Made by a program: the position numbers and the translations under genes. 16,068 bases of DNA from Chloroflexota bacterium. GTDB taxonomy: Bacteria; Chloroflexota; FW602-bin22; JAMCYS01. The stretch spans positions 1 to 16,068 of the forward strand of contig JAJZQK010000021.1 of assembly GCA_021847625.1 (NCBI GenBank). The letters are read 5' to 3'. Below the pieces are notes generated by a model. It ran no database searches, was not told where the DNA came from, and saw only the letters and a program-made list of their open reading frames with translations. Positions 9,878-16,068 of the stretch are shown piece after piece; positions within the stretch are counted from its first letter, which is position 1, and the number at the start of each line of letters is the position of its first letter.

Positions 9878-10768
9878 TTACTCGGGCACGGTAACCTCCG
9901 GGATGTCGAGACCTTCAACGAAGGCCAGAAGGCTGTCCCGTGCCTCCTCAAAAGGAACGAACTCCTCACGCGTGGTTAGGCGCAAGGCGTCATAATCCCG
10001 GCGTGCCCGCTCGGCTAGATCAGGGTCACGGAAAGCATTACGTGAGACCGGCACTTGGCGTGCTGCGGCCTTGCGTAGCAGGAAGCAAGAGACCCGGGCG
10101 GGGTCGAGCATTGCCGGTCCGCGCAGAATCACTGCGATATCTAGGAGGTCCTGGCGACGGGTGCGGTTGCGTGACTTCTGTTGGAGAAGGGCTCGTAGTT
10201 TCTCCGCAACAATATCGTCGAGCGTACATACTCGCAAAGGATGGAGTCCACCAATGTTAATTCCCTCGTCGGCGCAGATTGGCTCGTTGATGCTGATCTC
10301 AAGCGTGACTACGCTAGAGACGGGCCTCCCTTGCTCGATCTGAGCTCGCCCTCTGAGCTGGTCAGGAAGTGCAAAGCCGATCTTGGCCTCGAAGGTAACG
10401 AAATGACGGTTGGGACCTGGCGGGTGTTGCTCCACGCTTTGGACGCGAAAGGCTATGCCAAGAGTACGCCCGACCATCTCAAGAGCAGGCTGCAGGAGGG
10501 ACCGCAGAGATTCTGTGTCGAGCGGGCTAGGTTGGGCTGCCTCATCGACAGAGAAATCTAGGTCGAGTGTACTGCGGTTGGGCCGCCAGACGAAGTCCAG
10601 AGCGTTGCCGCCCTTTAGAACGAGTATCGAGCTTAGGGCACGCGAGGAGGCAACGGCCCTCAGCACGGCGTACTGAACGAAGCGCAGGCGTGCTTCGGCC
10701 ACAGTGACTTTGTTCTGCCTTGCCCAGTCGCTGAGGCCGGCAAGTGATGTTGGGTAGAGGGAGTTCAC
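9878..10768 (-). CDS. abiEii: AbiEii-type nucleotidyltransferase toxin
   Basis: This is the toxin of a type IV-like toxin-antitoxin pair used in abortive phage infection. Family members are polymerase-beta-fold nucleotidyltransferases. I chose GTG 10768, whose first four bases overlap the antitoxin stop (GTGA), behind GGGGGAG; the longer open frame to 10819 lies inside the upstream gene. The product has 296 residues. Visible motifs are LKGGNAL (51-57) followed by RSTLDLDFS (65-73), giving the two catalytic-type Asp69 and Asp71; LEIS (156-159); and EKLRALLQQ...RRQDLLDI (189-211), with Lys190, Arg205 and Asp207 in the conserved C-terminal pattern. The first motif has GG where many relatives have GS. 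The gene is second in a leftward two-gene operon. The activity and target are inferred from the family. Confidence 0.88.
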   Translation of the reverse strand: MNSLYPTSLAGLSDWARQNKVTVAEARLRFVQYAVLRAVASSRALSSILVLKGGNALDFVWRPNRSTLDLDFSVDEAAQPSPLDTESLRSLLQPALEMVGRTLGIAFRVQSVEQHPPGPNRHFVTFEAKIGFALPDQLRGRAQIEQGRPVSSVVTLEISINEPICADEGINIGGLHPLRVCTLDDIVAEKLRALLQQKSRNRTRRQDLLDIAVILRGPAMLDPARVSCFLLRKAAARQVPVSRNAFRDPDLAERARRDYDALRLTTREEFVPFEEARDSLLAFVEGLDIPEVTVPE

Positions 10769-11730
10769 ACCTCCCCCCCGCGCAGGGCCGTCAAGGGGGC
10801 GTTGAGCGACAAGTTCCAACGCTCACTGTAATTGGATGCATACGGCGCACTGCCTACGAGCTTGCTGGAACCCCCACGTCTGGCTGTTGTCTGCCACTTC
10901 GCAAGCGCTTGGTGATGGAGACCCAATTCATCCATAGTGAAGCCCACGCGCTGGCGGAGCACACCTATCCCGAATTGGTCGACTTGGTGCACGAGCGAGT
11001 CCAAGTCGAGTGTATCCCGCCCAATCGCCCAAGCGCGCAGGACAACCTCTATGCCTCCACTGAGTTCAGGCCGCAGAAGGCCATCAAGCAGAGTGCGCTC
11101 AGGGGTTGTGACGCGCACGGGATAGCCACGCGGGCGGTACTCACCCAAGCCAAAGTAGCGCCGAGGATCGATGCGAAACCATCTCACCGCCCGACCGAGG
11201 ACACGCCGTACAAGGCTACCACGCACGAGTGGTAGTCCCTCCCAGTCATCCCTATGCGTGCCGGGTGGCAATAGATCCCCGGTACCTATCGCGGGGGTGA
11301 TGGCCAGTATCTCTTTGGGCAGCTCCTCAGTAAGGTTGTGGAAAGAGAGGGCAGAGAGATATGCCAAGGACGCATATGGATGAGCCTCCATTAGGACTTC
11401 ATCTTCATCGCGAGGGAGTCCGCTCGCGTAAGGGACTGTGACCTCGTAGATGTGGAGTCCTGGCCGTGTATCTACTGGTCTAATCTCCCCTCTGAGGCGC
11501 ATCTGGCGTAGGTAAGGGTACACCTGCGATACGCTTGTCGGTGGTTTGTCCCATCGGCGTCGGTTGGCGGGAATGGTTTCGGTTGCCCGACGCATGAGTA
11601 GAACAGCCCGCCAGTCAGAGAGGACGCGTCTATTCTCGGCAGCGAGCTGCTGTAGAATGGCAAGGGAAGCAGTAGCTTTGTTGCCAGACAGTGAAGGTGC
11701 TAAGTGGTCTCTTCGTGTGAAGATTGGCAT
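10765..11730 (-). CDS. abiEi: AbiEi-type antitoxin and transcriptional autorepressor
   Basis: This is the antitoxin of the AbiE pair, 321 residues. AbiEi proteins counter the toxin indirectly and repress their own promoter with an N-terminal winged helix. Here residues about 20-95 (SLAILQQLAAENRRVL to MRLRGEIRPVD and a beta wing) fit that domain. The C-terminal domain contains the recognisable VRVTTPERTLLDGLLRPELSGG and, near its end, NYSERWNLSLN, both typical of the family. The ATG at 11730 has no good ribosome-binding site upstream, so a slightly different start is possible. The promoter about 85 bases upstream lies inside a 53-base perfect palindrome, which is the expected place for the AbiEi operator. 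The stop overlaps the toxin start by four bases. Confidence 0.85.
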   Translation of the reverse strand: MPIFTRRDHLAPSLSGNKATASLAILQQLAAENRRVLSDWRAVLLMRRATETIPANRRRWDKPPTSVSQVYPYLRQMRLRGEIRPVDTRPGLHIYEVTVPYASGLPRDEDEVLMEAHPYASLAYLSALSFHNLTEELPKEILAITPAIGTGDLLPPGTHRDDWEGLPLVRGSLVRRVLGRAVRWFRIDPRRYFGLGEYRPRGYPVRVTTPERTLLDGLLRPELSGGIEVVLRAWAIGRDTLDLDSLVHQVDQFGIGVLRQRVGFTMDELGLHHQALAKWQTTARRGGSSKLVGSAPYASNYSERWNLSLNAPLTALRGGEV

Positions 11731-11775
11731 AGGCTGTTTTCGCTCACTTGGCCGGTAGTAGTTAGGCTAGGATTG

Positions 11776-11828
11776 TATCAGATGTATAATGACTGCGTCC
11801 TTAGGACGCAGTCATTATACATCTGATA
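11776..11828. promoter_or_regulatory. 53-base perfect palindrome over the abiE promoter (probable operator)
   Basis: Twenty-six bases on each side of a central T (11802) are perfectly complementary. I checked every pair. The arms contain TGTATAATGACTGCGTCC. The -10 box of the leftward abiE promoter lies in the right arm and the predicted start point near 11807 is close to the centre. By symmetry the left arm carries a rightward TATAAT at 11785-11790. Binding of AbiEi as a dimer here would block transcription. The palindrome is longer and more perfect than a usual operator, so cruciform formation or a mobile-element origin are alternatives. Confidence 0.7.
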
Positions 11829-11843
11829 AACTAGGCCTGTCAA
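11814..11843 (-). promoter_or_regulatory. abiE operon promoter
   Basis: On the minus strand TTGACA (11843-11838) and TATAAT (11819-11814) are both perfect and lie 18 bases apart. The start point would be near 11807, giving a leader of about 77 bases to the abiEi ATG at 11730. The -10 box lies within the long palindrome and the -35 box just outside it. Confidence 0.75.
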
Positions 11844-12173
11844 GCTTTATCAGTAAGAACTGTGTAAGAAAACCCTCTCCTCCGCTCCCACAAAGCATCT
11901 TACAAGCAGAAGGGCCTCTCTCCCATGGCAACGAGCAGGAGATTCGCCCACCACCCTCGATACGCTAGCAGAACGGCAACCGCATTGCCACCACTTCCGC
12001 AAAGCCAACGCCAGGCATCCGAGTCTGGACACGTAGTCGAACTTACCACAGCGACAAACAGGCAATCCGGCACGCGCTAGTCACACTCGCTTAGCCCGGT
12101 CCATGTCAATCGGCTTGGCGGCCTTCCTTCATCTTGCCAGCAAGACCTACGCTCAGCTACTCATCTACTGCGT
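11844..12173. other. Intergenic stretch without a recognisable gene
   Basis: Between the divergent abiE operon and the nuclease gene I see no supportable coding sequence. A 71-codon minus-strand frame at 11850-12065 resembles nothing and has no ribosome-binding site that I would trust. Confidence 0.4.
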
Positions 12174-12200
12174 TATAATGGCCCTAGCAAACGCTAGGGC
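12174..12200 (+). promoter_or_regulatory. -10 box and adjoining inverted repeat upstream of the nuclease gene
   Basis: A perfect TATAAT lies at 12174-12179, with no good -35 at the right distance. It is followed one base later by GCCCTAGC (12181-12188), four bases, and GCTAGGGC (12193-12200). The repeat would cover the transcription start near 12186, which suits an operator. The distance to the next ATG is about 85 bases. Confidence 0.5.
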
Positions 12201-12273
12201 AAGCGTCAACCGCTTCGTGTGTCCTTGGTACTGGGTCGCAAGCGCGAGCTAGTCGTTCACAGGGAGGTATTCA

Positions 12274-13590
12274 ATGTCTCTGCTCGACGTATTTCGCGTG
12301 TCCAACATCAAAGCAGAAATGGAGTCCTCTAAGGCTGAGTGCGAGAGTCTTCGGAAGGCTTTGGCGGAGCTTGGCGGGATGGAATACTTTGCAGTACGCC
12401 AGGCCGTTGAGCAGTTGGCTCAGACCCAAAGGTCGCTGCAAGCGCAGGTTGAACGGCTCAACAGCGAGATTGCGGCGAAGCAAAGCGAACTCGTTCAGAT
12501 GGATGATGAGATAACCCTGCAATCCTTCGGCTTCTACAAGCCTCAGTACGAACTGCGCGACTCCGAAGAGTATCGGGCGAAGCTGGACGAAATCCGGGCA
12601 GCCCAGTCAGCTATAGTGAAAGCTGGAACAGCAGCTTCCTGCCCGAAATCTTGGACCGTCAACGGGAGCACCAAAGAGGGTGCAAGGATGGTCAAGGAGT
12701 ACGTGCAGCTGATTGTGCGCTCTTTCAACAATGAGTGTGACGCAAGCATAGTTGGCGTGAAATTCCACAACATAGAGTCTATTCGCAACCGCATCCAGAA
12801 GGCCTTTGAAACCCTCAACAAGCTGGGCAGAACTATGGAAATTCGGCTGTCAGAAAGGTACTTGAGGCTAAAGATTAGCGAGCTGGACCTATGCTACGGG
12901 TACCAGGTCAAAAAGCAGGAGGAGCGAGAAGAACAGAAGCGCATCCGGGAGCAGATGAGGGAGGAGGCAAAGCTCGCCAGGGAGATAGAGGAGGCCAAGG
13001 CGCGCATTTACAAGGAGAGGAGGCATTTCCTAAAGGCGCTCGAGGACGTGTCGAAGCAGTTGGGGGCCGCCTCCAGTGATGAGGACAAGGCGGCATTGGA
13101 GGCGAAGCGCACGGAAATCGCGGCACAGCTGTCGGAAATCGACCGCGCCGAGCAAGACGTTCTTCATCGGGAGCAGAACACTCGTGCAGGCTATGTCTAT
13201 GTAATCTCTAATGTTGGCTCCTTTGGTGAGAACGTATACAAGATCGGCGTGACGAGGAGGCTGGATCCGACCGAGCGGGTGGACGAGCTAGGGGACGCCT
13301 CCGTACCGTTCGATTTCGACGTACACGCTATGGTCTTCAGCGAGGACTGCCCAGCACTTGAGCTTGCGCTGCATCGGGCATTCGCTGACCGCCGGCTCAA
13401 TCTGGTTGACAGCCGCAAAGAGTTCTTCCGTGTAACCATGGGCGAGATCGAGGACGCCGTGAAGCGCAACTTCAACAAGACCGTCGAATTTACCAAGGTA
13501 TCGGAAGCAGCTGAGTTCCGAGAATCGCTTGCTTTGCGTGAAAAGAGGATTGCAGCAGTGGACACCAACTCGTCATTGGCTGTCAGTTAG
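12274..13590 (+). CDS. DUF4041 coiled-coil protein with C-terminal GIY-YIG (T5orf172) nuclease domain
   Basis: The ATG follows GGGAGG by six bases. The product has 438 residues. Residues 12-80 are an Ala/Glu/Gln-rich coiled coil. The DUF4041 region begins at LQSFGFYKPQYELRDSEEYR (82-101) and runs to about 208. A second, strongly charged helical stretch (about 211-303) leads to the nuclease. There GYVYVIS (306-312) and VYKIGVTRR (321-329) are the GIY-YIG core with its arginines, Glu363 in ALELALHRAF is the likely metal ligand, and RKEFFRV (381-387) closes the domain. Proteins with DUF4041 plus GIY-YIG include the anti-phage nuclease I recall as SNIPE, which cuts phage DNA as it enters through the membrane. 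Unlike that protein, this one shows no N-terminal membrane helix. With AbiE next door, a defence role is likely but not shown. Its GC content is well below that of gyrB. Confidence 0.88.
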   Translation: MSLLDVFRVSNIKAEMESSKAECESLRKALAELGGMEYFAVRQAVEQLAQTQRSLQAQVERLNSEIAAKQSELVQMDDEITLQSFGFYKPQYELRDSEEYRAKLDEIRAAQSAIVKAGTAASCPKSWTVNGSTKEGARMVKEYVQLIVRSFNNECDASIVGVKFHNIESIRNRIQKAFETLNKLGRTMEIRLSERYLRLKISELDLCYGYQVKKQEEREEQKRIREQMREEAKLAREIEEAKARIYKERRHFLKALEDVSKQLGAASSDEDKAALEAKRTEIAAQLSEIDRAEQDVLHREQNTRAGYVYVISNVGSFGENVYKIGVTRRLDPTERVDELGDASVPFDFDVHAMVFSEDCPALELALHRAFADRRLNLVDSRKEFFRVTMGEIEDAVKRNFNKTVEFTKVSEAAEFRESLALREKRIAAVDTNSSLAVS

Positions 13591-13623
13591 GAGCCAGTTG
13601 AGGCAGTTGCGTCTGGTTGATGT

Positions 13624-13664
13624 GCCCAATGGTGAGCCGCTTTCCGCTTAGCTCACCATTGGGC
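13624..13664. terminator. 14-base perfect stem-loop after the nuclease gene
   Basis: GCCCAATGGTGAGC (13624-13637) pairs perfectly with GCTCACCATTGGGC (13651-13664) across a 13-base loop. It lies 33 bases after the nuclease stop. There is no T-run after it in either direction, so it may be a rho-independent terminator of an unusual kind, a message-end stabiliser, or a repeat at the edge of the low-GC block. Confidence 0.55.
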
Positions 13665-13796
13665 TACCGCAAGCCGACGACTCCCCGTACTCGCTGATCT
13701 GGCGTGCTTCTTCACGTTGGATAGCTGGGCCAACTGCTCCGGAGCGAGACCGCGACGAACCCGGGTACTTGCCGCGTCGCGGAGGTCGTGGGTCAT
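13653..13796 (-). pseudogene. Frameshifted remnant of a helix-turn-helix (Cro/CI-type) regulator
   Basis: A 47-codon frame on the minus strand begins ATG at 13796 and contains RVRRGLAPEQLAQLSNVKK, which looks like the first two helices of an XRE-type domain. A one-base change of frame right after this yields ARQISEYGES, the expected recognition helix. The unbroken frame instead runs into meaningless sequence and stops inside the 14-base stem-loop. I read this as a regulator broken by an indel and truncated. It is divergent from the Fic gene, and GGAG before its ATG is part of the first copy of the operator-like motif. The match is short, so chance resemblance is possible. Confidence 0.4.
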
Positions 13797-13797
13797 A

Positions 13798-13859
13798 TTC
13801 TCCGCATGTGTTACGGCGAATAGTTGCGCTATGCGGAGATTAGGAGCTATAATCTCCGC
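13798..13859 (+). promoter_or_regulatory. Fic gene promoter overlain by three GCGGAGAWT motifs
   Basis: TTGCGC (13824-13829), 18 bases and a perfect TATAAT (13848-13853) form the promoter. Three copies of one motif surround it: inverted at 13798-13807 (TTCTCCGCAT), direct at 13831-13840 (ATGCGGAGAT) and inverted at 13850-13859 (TAATCTCCGC). Copies two and three form a perfect 10-base inverted repeat with a seven-base spacer exactly over the -10 box. This is the layout of a repressor operator. The binder could be the winged helix of the Fic protein itself or the regulator whose remnant lies next door. Confidence 0.6.
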
Positions 13860-13873
13860 GGGAGATGCGGTTA

Positions 13874-14998
13874 ATGTACATCCACGAGCTGCCGGACTGG
13901 CCGCGGTTCGGCTGGGACTGGGAGCGGATCGCCGAGCCTCTGGCCGCCGTCAGGCACAGGCAGGGGCAGCTGGCCGGCCGCATGGCAGCCCTCGGCTTCA
14001 GCCTCCGCGCGGAGGCCGTGCTCCAGACCACGACCGCCGACGTGCTCAAGAGCAGTGAGATCGAGGGGGAGAAGCTGGACGCGGAGCAGGTCCGCTCCTC
14101 GATCGCGCGCCGCCTCGGCATCGACATCGGCGCCCTCAAGCCCGCCGACCGCGACGTCGAGGGCATCGTCGAAATGACGCTCGACGCCACGGGCCACTAC
14201 GACCAGCCGCTGACCGCCGAAAGGCTCTTCTCCTGGCACGCCGGTCTGTTTCCGGCGGGACGCAGCGGCCTCGGCAGGATCAGAGTCGGGGCCTGGCGCG
14301 ACGACAGCGCCGGCCCGATGGAGGTGGTTTCCGGCCCGGTCGGCAGGGAACACGTCCACTTTGTGGCGCCCGAGGCGGCGCGCCTGCCCGGGGAAATGGC
14401 GGCTTTCCTGGACTGGTTCAATAGCAGCGCCGACTCCGATCCGGTCCTGAGAGCCGGACTGGCTCATCTCTGGTTCGTGACCATCCATCCGTTCGACGAC
14501 GGCAACGGCCGCATCGCGCGGGCCATCGCCGACATGGCTCTGGCGCGCTCCGAGAACAGCCGGCAGCGCTACTACAGCATGTCCGCCCAGATTCGGCAGG
14601 AGCGAGCCGCCTACTACGGCATTCTCGAGCGCACCCAGCAAGGCACCCTAGACGTCACCCCCTGGCTAGAATGGTTCCTGGGTTGTCTCCGTCGCGCCGT
14701 TGACGGGGCCGAAACCATCCTTGGCGCCGGCCTGGGCAAGGCGAGGTTCTGGGAGTCCGTGGCCGGCGTCACGCTCAACGAGCGCCAGCGCCTCGTGCTG
14801 AATCGTCTGCTTGAGGGGTTCGAGGGCAATCTGACGACGACGAAGTACGCCAAGCTTGCCAGGTGCTCCCAGGATACCGCCCTGCGTGACATCCTCTCTT
14901 TGGTCGACAAGGGCATCCTCGTCCGCGGCCCCGCGGGCGGGCGCAGTACGAGCTACGCGCTGGCGGGGATCACGCAACCGGGCGGGATACGGTCCTGA
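13874..14998 (+). CDS. Fic family protein (protein adenylyltransferase type) with C-terminal winged helix
   Basis: Fic proteins usually transfer AMP from ATP to a target protein, and many form toxin-antitoxin modules. I chose ATG 13874, which has GGGAG nine bases before it; ATG 13865 is in frame but touches that site. The product has 374 residues. The N-terminal Fic_N/DUF4172-like region starts MYIHELPDWPRF. SSEIEG (60-65) fits the inhibitory motif (S/T)xxxE(G/N) that blocks the ATP site. The catalytic motif HPFDDGNGRIAR (205-216) is complete. After the Fic core, residues about 303-366 (LNERQRLVLNRLLEGF to GGRSTSYAL) form a winged helix. All key residues are present, so the gene looks intact. 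Its GC content is like that of the host, unlike the preceding nuclease and AbiE genes. Confidence 0.92.
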   Translation: MYIHELPDWPRFGWDWERIAEPLAAVRHRQGQLAGRMAALGFSLRAEAVLQTTTADVLKSSEIEGEKLDAEQVRSSIARRLGIDIGALKPADRDVEGIVEMTLDATGHYDQPLTAERLFSWHAGLFPAGRSGLGRIRVGAWRDDSAGPMEVVSGPVGREHVHFVAPEAARLPGEMAAFLDWFNSSADSDPVLRAGLAHLWFVTIHPFDDGNGRIARAIADMALARSENSRQRYYSMSAQIRQERAAYYGILERTQQGTLDVTPWLEWFLGCLRRAVDGAETILGAGLGKARFWESVAGVTLNERQRLVLNRLLEGFEGNLTTTKYAKLARCSQDTALRDILSLVDKGILVRGPAGGRSTSYALAGITQPGGIRS

Positions 14999-15174
14999 CT
15001 ATCGCCTTCAACTCCAGCAACCACTACCTGGTGGACTGCCGCGACGGCTACCTGCTGGTCGACGCCGGTTGGGCCGGCAGCCTGGCGCGCCCGCGGGCCG
15101 AGCTGGGCCGCCACGGCGTCGACCGCCACCGCCTCATCTACACCCGCGCCAAGCAGGCGAACCTGGACCTGTAG
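14998..15174 (+). pseudogene. Broken metallo-beta-lactamase-like fragment fused to a gyrB tail
   Basis: The frame reads TIAFNSSNHYLVDCRDGYLL, then VDAGWAGSLARPRAELGRHGV, which resembles the first 40 or so residues of a metallo-beta-lactamase-fold hydrolase. Where such proteins should continue with THxHxDH, this one reads YTRAKQANLDL and stops, as in the GyrB end [11 protein letters not shown]. The metal-binding histidines are missing. No ATG, GTG or TTG lies in frame between the TGA at 14887 and GTG 15031, so it also lacks a normal start. I infer a recombination product or decay relic. Both genes plausibly shared ACCCACGCC (Thr-His-Ala) at the join, which could have been the crossover point. 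Confidence 0.6.
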
Positions 15175-15175
15175 G
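15124..15175 (+). repeat. gyrB 3'-tail direct repeat, right copy
   Basis: This matches the end of gyrB (9502-9553) at 45 of 52 positions. Six of the seven differences change an amino acid codon or fall in a codon that is changed, so the copy has not been kept as a working GyrB tail. It lies at the end of the broken hydrolase frame and in the same orientation as gyrB. Confidence 0.7.
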
Positions 15176-15258
15176 CTAGCCCAACTACGCCCACCCACCC
15201 TCTCCGCGCATCGCGCGCTCACGCCACCGCGTCCCGCCGGGCGAGGGAAAGTTCTGCC

Positions 15259-16068
15259 CTAGCGACGATGCCTCTCGGCTACGACCTCACGCCAGGAGTA
15301 GATGAGGGCCGGCGCTGCCACGCCAAGCAGGAGGAGGACGATCATAAGGTTCCCAAGATCGACGGGGGAACGATTCGCAATGCCGAGGAGCGTCACAACG
15401 CCGAGCAGGCCAAACAGCAGACCGCCGAATAGCAGCGTTCGCCCGCCCGTCCTGGCCCCGATTTGCCTCACCTCCTGTTCGCTCAGCGATCCGAGCCAGC
15501 GCAGGGACATTCCTAACAACGCCCCGACGACCGCCAGCGTGAGCATCGTTCCGAGCCCGAAAAGGAGGCCCGGCAGGAAACCTAGCCACGGACTGGGCAT
15601 CGCGGACACGGCTGCCGTGTTGACGAACAGCGAGAACGCCCCCAGACCAAAACCCGCGATGAAGCCGTGGACGATGGCCCACCGCACGGGCGGCACCCCT
15701 GCCCCGCCCTCGACGTGGCGTCTCCCCAGGATGTCCGTCGTGGTCTCCATCGCGGTTGCTTCCTCGTGGTGATGCGCAAAGAGGTGAAGGTGCGGATACT
15801 GCTTTCCGCTCAATACGAGCCAACCGGCGACGGACATCACGACGCCCACGGCCGTGTAGACTACCCCGTTGACGGTGGGCGACAGAAGGAACGGCGCCAG
15901 AGCGAGATAGGCGAGTTCCGCGAGGAGCGCCCGCTGGAAGGTGAAGGCGGCGGAGAAGTAGAGTCCCGCCTTCATACCCTCTCTGCCGCTGGCACCACCG
16001 ATCGCGTAACTGAACACTATTGGCCAGGTGTGCTCGTCGGGAAGAATGCCGTGCAGCATTCCGAAGAG
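15259..16068 (-). CDS. Polytopic membrane protein resembling NicO/UreH/TauE-type exporters, probably 5'-partial
   Basis: The leftward frame runs to the right edge of the window. An ATG at 16059 exists, but the codons before it (Leu-Phe-Gly) are in frame and the sequence LFGMLHGILPDEHTWPI looks like the middle of a first helix, so the true start is probably outside. From Met at 16059 there are 266 residues with about six hydrophobic segments. Two related motifs, LHGILPDEHTWPI near the start and VHGFIAGFGLGAF at 130-142, suggest the two-halved plan of NicO/UreH/LysE-like metal transporters. Between them is a histidine cluster, HLHLFAHHHEE (90-100), a likely metal-binding loop. The C-terminus VVAERHRR is basic. 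Nickel, cobalt or another divalent metal is the obvious candidate, but the substrate is not shown by the sequence. Confidence 0.6.
   Translation of the reverse strand, partial: LFGMLHGILPDEHTWPIVFSYAIGGASGREGMKAGLYFSAAFTFQRALLAELAYLALAPFLLSPTVNGVVYTAVGVVMSVAGWLVLSGKQYPHLHLFAHHHEEATAMETTTDILGRRHVEGGAGVPPVRWAIVHGFIAGFGLGAFSLFVNTAAVSAMPSPWLGFLPGLLFGLGTMLTLAVVGALLGMSLRWLGSLSEQEVRQIGARTGGRTLLFGGLLFGLLGVVTLLGIANRSPVDLGNLMIVLLLLGVAAPALIYSWREVVAERHRR

Noticed and set aside
9565..9969. Minus-strand open frame of 134 codons after abiEii
   Set aside because: It overlaps the end of the toxin gene and the gyrB terminator hairpin, and its protein shows no family features.
11850..12065. Minus-strand open frame of 71 codons with several cysteines
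   Set aside because: No domain, no trusted ribosome-binding site, and it lies upstream of the abiE promoter in a region with no other coding signal.
13717..14058. Plus-strand open frame of 113 codons overlapping the Fic start
   Set aside because: It runs through the operator and into the Fic gene in another frame; its protein is Arg/Ala-rich shadow sequence.

Overview
The window carries high-GC bacterial chromosomal DNA with a block of visibly lower GC inserted in it. Hand counts of single 60-base lines give about 72% G+C inside gyrB (8881-8940) and 68% inside the Fic gene (14161-14220), but about 45% at 9661-9720 and 42% at 12721-12780. The host is a bacterium with a canonical sigma70-type promoter, a twin-arginine lipoprotein and many palindromic intergenic repeats. 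I would guess Chloroflexota from the general look of the repeats and proteins, but the sequence does not prove it.

Left part (1-9552): the 3' end of a secreted, C-terminally anchored protein with an Asp-box-like motif is followed by a gap of about 680 bases. This gap holds an inverted repeat, a perfect consensus promoter (TTGACA, 17 bases, TATAAT) and a leader of about 380 bases. The leader opens a complete five-gene branched-chain amino acid ABC importer in the order binding lipoprotein, LivH, LivM, LivG, LivF. After two palindromic repeats comes a polytopic membrane protein of unknown family whose 3' end overlaps the start of gyrB by 38 bases. gyrB ends at a terminator-like hairpin.

Middle part (9553 to about 13800) looks like a small defence island. 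It holds a leftward two-gene AbiE toxin-antitoxin operon whose promoter is embedded in a 53-base perfect palindrome. It also holds a rightward gene for a coiled-coil DUF4041 protein with a C-terminal GIY-YIG (T5orf172) nuclease domain, the architecture of the phage-DNA-cleaving protein I recall as SNIPE, but without an evident membrane anchor. A hairpin and a frameshifted helix-turn-helix remnant lie at the right side of the block.

Right part (13799-16068): a complete Fic AMP-transferase-type protein with an inhibitory motif and a C-terminal winged helix is transcribed from a promoter overlain by three copies of a GCGGAGAWT motif. Directly after it lies a broken metallo-beta-lactamase-like start joined to a decayed copy of the gyrB 3' tail. 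This tail is a 52-base direct repeat (45 of 52 identical) of the real gyrB end 5.6 kb away, so the whole AbiE / DUF4041-GIY-YIG / Fic segment is bracketed by gyrB-tail sequences. The window ends in a leftward, probably 5'-truncated, polytopic metal-exporter-like protein. No tRNA, rRNA, CRISPR array, transposase or integrase was seen.
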